From: Fibrobacterota bacterium
Lineage (GTDB): Bacteria; Fibrobacterota; Fibrobacteria; UBA5070
NCBI GenBank assembly: GCA_029557215.1
Contig: JAKPQQ010000273.1
Span: forward strand, 1-56,877
Length of the DNA: 56,877 bases
Reading direction: 5' to 3'
Numbering within the stretch: position 1 is the first letter of the stretch; each line of letters starts with the position of its first letter. The notes beneath the pieces were generated by a model that searched no databases, was not told the DNA's origin, and was given only the letters and a program-made list of their open reading frames with translations. Of the stretch, positions 50,736 to 56,877 are shown piece by piece. A program made the translations under genes and the position numbers.

Positions 50736-51239
50736 TCAGTCTTGCGCGGTCATTCCCATGGCAGCCCATTCCTCCTTGGAAGGACCGCAGACTCCAGGAA
50801 CGGCCAAACCCGCTTGCCGCATCAGGACGGTGATCTGTCCACGGTGGTGCGCCTGGTGCATGAGCAGCACCTGGAGCACGAACCCGCGAGCCCAGCTCAT
50901 GCCATACATGGGAACCTCGACAGCGAGGTCGGAATCCGTCCACTGGGCCGCGATGGCCTGGCCCAGCCTGGGAGCATCCGCGGCATAGGTGTCCGCGATG
51001 ACGGAGGCCGAATCCGGAACGCGATGCGGATCGAACGAGCCGTGCTCGAAGGCCACCCCAGCCGTCGGGAGCATCTCGTGGAGGGTTTCCACCAGGTGCC
51101 AGGCAAGCTTGCCCAAGGTGCGCCCATCCGGCGTCACGCGCTGGGCCAGCGAGGCATCCGTGAGATTGCGCAGCACGCGCAAGGTGTTCTCCGTCTCCAT
51201 GGACCACTGGGCACCGAAATCGGCAAGCGAACGAAACAT
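50736..51239 (-). CDS. DinB-family protein
   Basis: 167 residues of a four-helix bundle. LAWHLVETLHEML supplies one metal-binding His and LLMHQAHHRGQITVLMRQAG the HxxxH pair of the DinB/YfiT group, whose members are metal-dependent transferases or resistance proteins, mostly with unknown substrates. ATG at 51239 has GGAG nine bases upstream; a start at 51266 is possible but adds no family match. It lies between the CE15 gene and glnA on the same strand, with separate terminators on both sides. Confidence 0.85.
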   Translation of the reverse strand: MFRSLADFGAQWSMETENTLRVLRNLTDASLAQRVTPDGRTLGKLAWHLVETLHEMLPTAGVAFEHGSFDPHRVPDSASVIADTYAADAPRLGQAIAAQWTDSDLAVEVPMYGMSWARGFVLQVLLMHQAHHRGQITVLMRQAGLAVPGVCGPSKEEWAAMGMTAQD

Positions 51240-51312
51240 GTGGAGCACTCCGTATTGAGGGGACATGTGAAACGTCGAGCAAACCGCACCGACATCATCC
51301 AATTTACAAAAT

Positions 51313-51342
51313 ACTACACAGATGAGCAATATCAATTTTCAA
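51313..51342 (-). promoter_or_regulatory. Possible promoter of the DinB gene
   Basis: TTGAAA (complement of 51337-51342) and TGTAGT (complement of 51313-51318) stand 18 bases apart inside an AT-rich patch that contrasts with its GC-rich surroundings. TAAATT slightly downstream is an alternative -10. Confidence 0.35.
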
Positions 51343-51399
51343 GTCGGACGATTGCGATTGGATCCAGCAGAGTCGCCCCGACCTTCGATCCGACCAACC

Positions 51400-51441
51400 A
51401 CGAAATGAAAAGGCCTCCCAATGCCGAAGGCAAGGGAGGCC
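51400..51441 (-). terminator. Strong Rho-independent terminator of glnA
   Basis: GGCCTCCC pairs with GGGAGGCC, with a second inner stem TGCC/GGCA, and on the minus strand TTTTCATTTCG follows. Confidence 0.85.
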
Positions 51442-51500
51442 AAAACCTGTCACACCAATTCCTACCCAAAAATCTCGCGAGCCGGAGTCAGACGATGGAA

Positions 51501-51541
51501 GGTTTCCCGAAGGCGTCCGCTTCGGGACGTCGAGGGAAACC
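51501..51541 (-). other. Mutually exclusive hairpins in the glnA 3' untranslated region
   Basis: GGTTTCCC (51501-51508) is a perfect inverse complement of GGGAAACC (51534-51541), and CCCGAAG inside it pairs with CTTCGGG. Both pairings use the same CCC, so they cannot form together. Confidence 0.4.
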
Positions 51542-51571
51542 GACCGAGTATGGCCCGGCGCAGCAGATTTT

Positions 51572-53719
<2,148 letters not shown>

Positions 53720-53840
53720 TTCTGACTCCTATCCGACGACACGTGAATGGTGGTTTCGCACCGATCGCGGACCTTCAGGCTAATCCTCTAGTTGGCCGAA
53801 AGGACGCCAGCCCGCTTTCGAAACGCTGGACAAAAGCTAT

Positions 53841-53881
53841 GGGCTGGAAGGACCTGCGTCCATCCCTCGGCCCCGTTTTTT
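53841..53881 (+). terminator. Terminator-like hairpin upstream of the SpoVG-like genes
   Basis: GGGCTG pairs with CGGCCC (one G-U) around a nested GGAC/GTCC stem, followed by CGTTTTTT. No plus-strand gene precedes it; it would end a short transcript starting inside the glnA leader region. Confidence 0.4.
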
Positions 53882-53908
53882 GTGGAATTTTATCAAAAAG
53901 AGAATATT
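53880..53908 (+). promoter_or_regulatory. Possible promoter of the SpoVG-like genes
   Basis: TTGTGG (53880-53885) and AATATT (53903-53908) are 17 bases apart in an AT-rich block. The leader to the ATG at 54144 would be about 230 bases. Confidence 0.35.
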
Positions 53909-53970
53909 GGTTCCTTTTTGGGAATCTGATTTTCCTCTTATTCGCCGCATTTTTGCCCTCACGCGTACGC

Positions 53971-54006
53971 GCACGCGTCCATCCCAAGGATGGACGTCGC
54001 GCGTGC
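53971..54006 (+). other. Strong hairpin in the leader of the first SpoVG-like gene
   Basis: GTCCATCC/GGATGGAC with a three-base loop is extended, after a bulge, by GCACGC/GCGTGC. It is 138 bases before the start codon and is not followed by a T-run. Confidence 0.45.
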
Positions 54007-54143
54007 ACCTGAACTTTGGCACAAGGTTCTCAATGGTTCATGGATGTCGAACGAGCCGAGCGATCCCGCCTCGGAACCCACCGAACGACGCCCCACCGTC
54101 CGCCGATCAAACCCGGCGTTCCCCAAAACACAGGAGACCACCC

Positions 54144-54461
54144 ATGACCCGCACCACCACCTCCGGCAGCCAGACCCCGGTCCTCAACGACGCGTTGTCG
54201 CTCACCGAGGTCCAGATCTGGCCCGTTCGCAACCCCCAAGCCTCGCGCATCAAGGCCATGGCCGCCATCACCTTCAACGGTGCCTTGCGAGTCACCGGCT
54301 GCAGGATCGTCGAGGGTTCGAAGGGCCTGTTCCTCGCCTACCCATCCGAGAAGAAGCCGGGCACCGACCAATTCTTCCCGCTGTTCCACCCGGTCGACCG
54401 CACTTTGGGCGATCGCATCCAGCACGAGGTCCTCGCGAGATTCCAGACCCTGGCCATCTGA
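54144..54461 (+). CDS. SpoVG-family protein, first copy
   Basis: 105 residues. LTEVQIWPVRNPQASRIKAM, then AAITFNGALRVTGCRIVEGS, GLFLAYPSEK and FHPVDRTLGDRIQHEVLARF follow the SpoVG pattern closely (SpoVG: xVxDVRxRRV..., MRAIASITLDNEFVVHDIRVI, GLFVAMPS, HPI...RGKIQDAVL). SpoVG proteins bind RNA and DNA and act as post-transcriptional regulators in non-sporulating as well as sporulating bacteria. A basic or Ser/Thr-rich N-terminal stretch of about 18 residues is extra. AGGAG precedes the ATG at 54144. A terminator follows, then a second, shorter relative preceded by nearly the same leader. Confidence 0.8.
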   Translation: MTRTTTSGSQTPVLNDALSLTEVQIWPVRNPQASRIKAMAAITFNGALRVTGCRIVEGSKGLFLAYPSEKKPGTDQFFPLFHPVDRTLGDRIQHEVLARFQTLAI

Positions 54462-54485
54462 GCGCACTCCCCCCGCGAAAACGAT

Positions 54486-54540
54486 CCGCCGCCCGACTTC
54501 GCCCCCGCCATCGGCGAAGTCGGAGGCGGTCTTTTCCCTT
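54486..54540 (+). terminator. Terminator between the two SpoVG-like genes
   Basis: CCGACTTCGCC pairs with GGCGAAGTCGG (11 bases), with outer CCGCC/GGCGG, followed by TCTTTTCCCTTTT. Confidence 0.8.
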
Positions 54541-54601
54541 TTCGCATCCACCATCCACCGTCGATGCCCCTCCCTTTCCCCAAAACCCAGGAGCAAAGCC
54601 T

Positions 54602-54865
54602 ATGCGCCCGCTCACCGTATCGCATGTCGCCATCGATCATGTCCCCGGCCACCCCAGCTCCGCCCATGTCCTGTTCCAAGGCGGAATCGGCATTTCCGGC
54701 ATCCAGGTCTGGCCCGCCAGGCACGGCCCGCTGGTGCTCTTTCCCATCGGAACCGGAAACACGAGCCCGCTGTCCTTGACCCCGCTGCTGCGCAACCTCG
54801 TGGTGCAGGCCGTCGTGGCGCAATGGCGCCAGACCCGACAGGAATTGGCGAGGATCGCGGCATGA
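54602..54865 (+). CDS. SpoVG-like protein, second and shorter copy
   Basis: 87 residues. After a divergent N-terminus, GIGISGIQVWPARHGPLVLF and PLLRNLVVQAVVAQWRQTRQ correspond to the IRVxDGxxGLFVAMPS strand and the C-terminal helix of SpoVG proteins, but the initial VxDVRxR strand is weak and the central loop is shorter. Sixteen bases before the start (CCCCAAAACCCAGGAG) differ in one base from those before the first copy, so gene and leader seem to be duplicated together. It overlaps comM by ATGA. It may be a partner or a decayed copy of the first. Confidence 0.65.
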   Translation: MRPLTVSHVAIDHVPGHPSSAHVLFQGGIGISGIQVWPARHGPLVLFPIGTGNTSPLSLTPLLRNLVVQAVVAQWRQTRQELARIAA

Positions 54866-56409
54866 TCGCCCACCGCAGATCCGCGACCCTGGTGGGGATT
54901 TCGTCGATCCCCGTGTTCATCGAGTGCGAAGCCGGCAGCGGCCTTCCCGCGTTCTCGATCGTGGGTCTTCCCGACGGAGCCGTCCGCGAAAGCCGGGACC
55001 GGATCCTGTCGGCCCTGCGCCACACCGGATTCAGGCTCCCGCCGCGCCGCATCACGGCCAACCTCGCGCCCAGCGACCTGCGAAAGGCGGGGACCGGGTT
55101 CGACCTCCCGCTGGCGCTGGCGGTACTGGAAGCCTGCGAACAGATCGCCCCCGCACCGACGCACGCCGACCGCGTGTTCATCGGCGAACTGGGCCTGGAC
55201 GGCAGGATCCGTCCGGTGCGCGGCGCCCTGGCGTTGGCCATGGGCCTGCGCGAAGCCGGGCTGACCCGCATCGCGATCCCGGCCGACAACCTTCGCGACG
55301 TGGAGGTCGTGCCGGGAATGGACATCGTGTGCCTTTCCGATTTCAAGGAGGCTGTGCGGCTCCTGGAAGACGGCGACGTCCCGGTGAGGATTTCGGAAAT
55401 CGTCAAACCGCCGGAGGTGCCCACGGCGGGGCCCGACATGGCGGATGTTCGCGGTCAGGAAGCCGCCAAGCGCGCCTTGGTGGTGGCCGCGGCCGGAGGA
55501 CACAACGTCCTGATGCAAGGCCCCCCAGGATCGGGAAAGACCCTGCTGGCACGCCGGTTCGCGGGAATCCTTCCGGAGTTCGGCGACTGGGAACGCCTCG
55601 AGGCTTCCCGGGTGCATTCCGTGGCGGGAGTCTCGGACGCCAGCCACCCCCTGCTGGCGACGCGCCCGTTCCGGTCGCCCCACCACTCGGCGTCCATGGC
55701 GTCGCTGGTGGGAGGAGGCCCCTACGCGAGACCCGGCGAGGTGAGCCTGGCGCACCGCGGCGTGCTGTTCCTGGACGAGCTCGCCGAATTCCCGCGCCAC
55801 GTGCTGGAGTCGCTGCGCCAACCGCTGGAGGACGGCGAGGTCATGGTTTGCCGGGCCATGCACACGATCCGCTACCCATGCCGATGCCAATTGCTGGCGG
55901 CGACCAATCCTTGTCCGTGCGGGCACCATGGGGACCGGACCCGACCCTGCACCTGCACGCCGTTCGCCCGGGAACGCTACCAGTCGCGCCTGTCGGGGCC
56001 GCTGCTGGATCGCTTGGACATCCATCTGGAAATCCAGGCCCTGGCGCCGGAAGACTTGATGTCCCGCGAGCCCACCCAGGATACCAGGACCCTGCGTGGA
56101 TTGGTGGAATCGGCCGTGGCGTTCCGGCAAACACGGCAAGGCGACATCCCCAACGCCTCGCTGGCGGGCCAGAGCCTGACCGACGCCTGCGCCCTGGGGG
56201 CGCAGGAAATCCAATTCTTGACGCGCGCGGCGAGTCGCCTCGGGTTTTCGGCGCGGTCGAACGACCGCATCCTGCGTGTGGCCCGCACGATCGCCGACCT
56301 GGACGGCTCGCCCAAGGTGGAACTGGCGCATCTGGCCGAAGCCACCGCCTACCGCCTGCCGGACCGGAGCCAGAACCTGATCCGGGAGCCGAGCGCGAAA
56401 GCCGCATGA
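54862..56409 (+). CDS. comM: YifB/ComM-family Mg-chelatase-like AAA+ ATPase
   Basis: 515 residues, typical for ComM, a helicase that promotes branch migration during natural transformation. The N-terminal Lon-protease-like fold (PAFSIVGLPDGAVRESRDRI, NLAPSDLRKAGTGFDLPLAL) is followed by the AAA+ core with Walker A QGPPGSGKTLLARRF at about 219 and Walker B VLFLDELAEF at about 302. A zinc-type motif NPCPCGHHGDRTRPCTC lies near 350, and the sensor region with RLSGPLLDRLDIH after it. It starts inside the stop codon of the SpoVG-like gene. Competence genes are otherwise not seen in the window. Confidence 0.92.
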   Translation: MIAHRRSATLVGISSIPVFIECEAGSGLPAFSIVGLPDGAVRESRDRILSALRHTGFRLPPRRITANLAPSDLRKAGTGFDLPLALAVLEACEQIAPAPTHADRVFIGELGLDGRIRPVRGALALAMGLREAGLTRIAIPADNLRDVEVVPGMDIVCLSDFKEAVRLLEDGDVPVRISEIVKPPEVPTAGPDMADVRGQEAAKRALVVAAAGGHNVLMQGPPGSGKTLLARRFAGILPEFGDWERLEASRVHSVAGVSDASHPLLATRPFRSPHHSASMASLVGGGPYARPGEVSLAHRGVLFLDELAEFPRHVLESLRQPLEDGEVMVCRAMHTIRYPCRCQLLAATNPCPCGHHGDRTRPCTCTPFARERYQSRLSGPLLDRLDIHLEIQALAPEDLMSREPTQDTRTLRGLVESAVAFRQTRQGDIPNASLAGQSLTDACALGAQEIQFLTRAASRLGFSARSNDRILRVARTIADLDGSPKVELAHLAEATAYRLPDRSQNLIREPSAKAA

Positions 56410-56445
56410 CAAGAACCGGCACCACCACCGCGCCAGCCGACCGGA

Positions 56446-56556
56446 GGGCCGCCGCAGGCGGGACACGGGCAAATCGTTGTAGGGGTCAGGCATGCCTGAC
56501 CCGACAACAGCGCCCGTGGCCGCGCGCGACAGCGCAAGCCCGTAGGCCGGCGGCCC
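56446..56556. repeat. 111-base nested inverted-repeat element
   Basis: Its centre is a perfect 20-base palindrome, GGGTCAGGCATGCCTGACCC at 56483-56502. Outward it is flanked by GTTGT/ACAAC (56476-56480, 56504-56508), CACGGGC/GCCCGTG (56464-56470, 56512-56518) and GGGCCGCCG/CGGCGGCCC (56446-56454, 56548-56556). The layout resembles REP or MITE-type intergenic palindromes. Only one copy is visible in this window. It lies between convergent genes. Confidence 0.65.
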
Positions 56557-56591
56557 CGGGACCCCGGGGAGGCGCCCGAAAAAATCCAACG

Positions 56592-56622
56592 AAAAAACCC
56601 CAGGGAAGATTCCCCGGGGTTC
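56592..56622 (-). terminator. Strong terminator of the minus-strand gene at the right edge
   Basis: On the minus strand AACCCC...GGGGTT with inner GGGAA/TTCCC forms a stem followed by TTTTTTCG. Confidence 0.85.
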
Positions 56623-56654
56623 GAATCGATCGTCGAGGATCGAGGAACGCGCGA

Positions 56655-56877
56655 TCAGATCGCGGCGATTTCCTTCTTCTCGTCGGACGAGGAATCGTCG
56701 CCTTCGTCGTCGAAGCGGGGCTTCACCTTGGGAAGCGCGCGACGGCCGTGGCGGATGGGAGCGTCGGAGGTCACCGGCTGCGCCAAGCTGGAAGGAGCCA
56801 AGGCGTCGGGGGTGGAATCGACCGACGAGTCGGACGAAGCCGGAGCGGAGGAGTGGGTCAGAGGACGACGACCCGAG
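56655..56877 (-). CDS. C-terminus of an unidentified protein (cut by window edge)
   Basis: A 73-residue tail is open from the window edge to TGA at 56655-56657, reading through a Ser/Ala/Asp-rich low-complexity stretch, then IRHGRRALPKVKPRF and a strongly acidic end with DDEGDDSSSDEKKE. Codon use is typical of this genome and a strong terminator follows 33 bases later, so I take it as a real gene. The tail carries no recognisable domain; disordered basic-acidic ends of this kind occur in RNA helicases and chaperones, but nothing here decides. Confidence 0.55.
   Translation of the reverse strand, partial: SGRRPLTHSSAPASSDSSVDSTPDALAPSSLAQPVTSDAPIRHGRRALPKVKPRFDDEGDDSSSDEKKEIAAI

Larger units (their letters stand above)
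51240..51571 (-). other. Intergenic region between glnA and the DinB gene
   Basis: No gene is seen in these 332 bases. From high to low coordinates they hold the glnA 3' untranslated part with paired alternative hairpins, the glnA terminator, a distinctly AT-rich patch at about 51295-51360, and the promoter and leader of the DinB gene. Confidence 0.7.
53720..54143. other. 424-base divergent intergenic region glnA / SpoVG-like genes
   Basis: No gene is seen. It holds the glnA leader, a plus-strand terminator-like hairpin (53841-53881), an AT-rich block (about 53876-53960) that includes a possible plus-strand promoter, and a strong hairpin at 53971-54006 in the SpoVG-like leader. I could not identify the glnA promoter or a sigma-54 site with confidence. 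Confidence 0.6.

Noticed and set aside
56616..56630. T-loop-like GGTTCGAATC resembling the 3' end of a tRNA
   Set aside because: It is part of the terminator stem of the right-edge gene; no acceptor, D or anticodon arms surround it.

Overview
The window is a GC-rich bacterial chromosome segment. The best taxonomic clue is a 2061-residue secreted protein with a fibro-slime domain (14744-20929, minus), a hallmark of Fibrobacterota. A secreted CE15-type glucuronoyl esterase (48652-50448) fits a plant-polymer-degrading member of that phylum. The placement is inferred from protein families, not from rRNA. I see no phage, insertion sequence, CRISPR array or tRNA. It reads as ordinary chromosome with several lineage-specific modules.

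Layout. 1-1717 (minus): the 5' part of leuA, preceded by a previously unlisted 18-codon leader peptide with four consecutive Leu codons and its own promoter, then a lipoprotein gene. 1980-8328 (plus): a small Gly-rich protein, the ribosomal genes rpsF-rpsR-rplI, dapB, two tandem DUF5683-type membrane proteins, and an ABC-class ATPase of the COG3044 type, closed by a strong terminator. 8546-14670 (plus): a three-gene envelope cassette (LPP20 lipoprotein, DUF6175-like protein, second LPP20 protein), then an overlapping trio (compact ABC exporter, ICMT-like methyltransferase, shortened KdtA-like glycosyltransferase). 14744-22830 (minus): the fibro-slime giant, metX, and a frameshifted VTT/DedA-like membrane protein. 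22978-28779 (plus): five tightly packed or overlapping genes, dapL, DUF4954, birA, a membrane protein with a degenerate kinase ATPase domain, and a YfbR-like HD phosphohydrolase. 28792-31196: argA (minus) diverges from a PPP-type metallophosphatase (plus).

31303-45454 (minus) is a complete-looking complex I operon, nuoBCDEFGHIJKLMN, but without nuoA. Its NuoE carries an extra C-terminal fibronectin-III-like domain. Nearly all junctions overlap by ATGA or GTGA, so translation is coupled and the 13 subunits probably come from one transcript that ends at a terminator at 31211-31242. Upstream lie a hybrid histidine kinase, the CE15 esterase, a DinB-family protein and type III glutamine synthetase (glnA), all on the minus strand. 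Diverging from glnA are two tandem SpoVG-like genes, the second fused by overlap to comM, then a 111-base nested inverted repeat and the C-terminus of an unidentified protein.

Several genes cover amino-acid metabolism: leucine (leuA), lysine (dapB plus dapL, the aminotransferase route), methionine (metX), arginine (argA) and glutamine (glnA). The rest is mostly envelope biology. The strongest candidates for undescribed biology are the NuoE-FnIII fusion in a nuoA-less operon, the SpoVG tandem with a duplicated leader upstream of comM, the LPP20/DUF6175 cassette, the ABC/ICMT/KdtA trio, and the pseudokinase in the dapL-birA chain.
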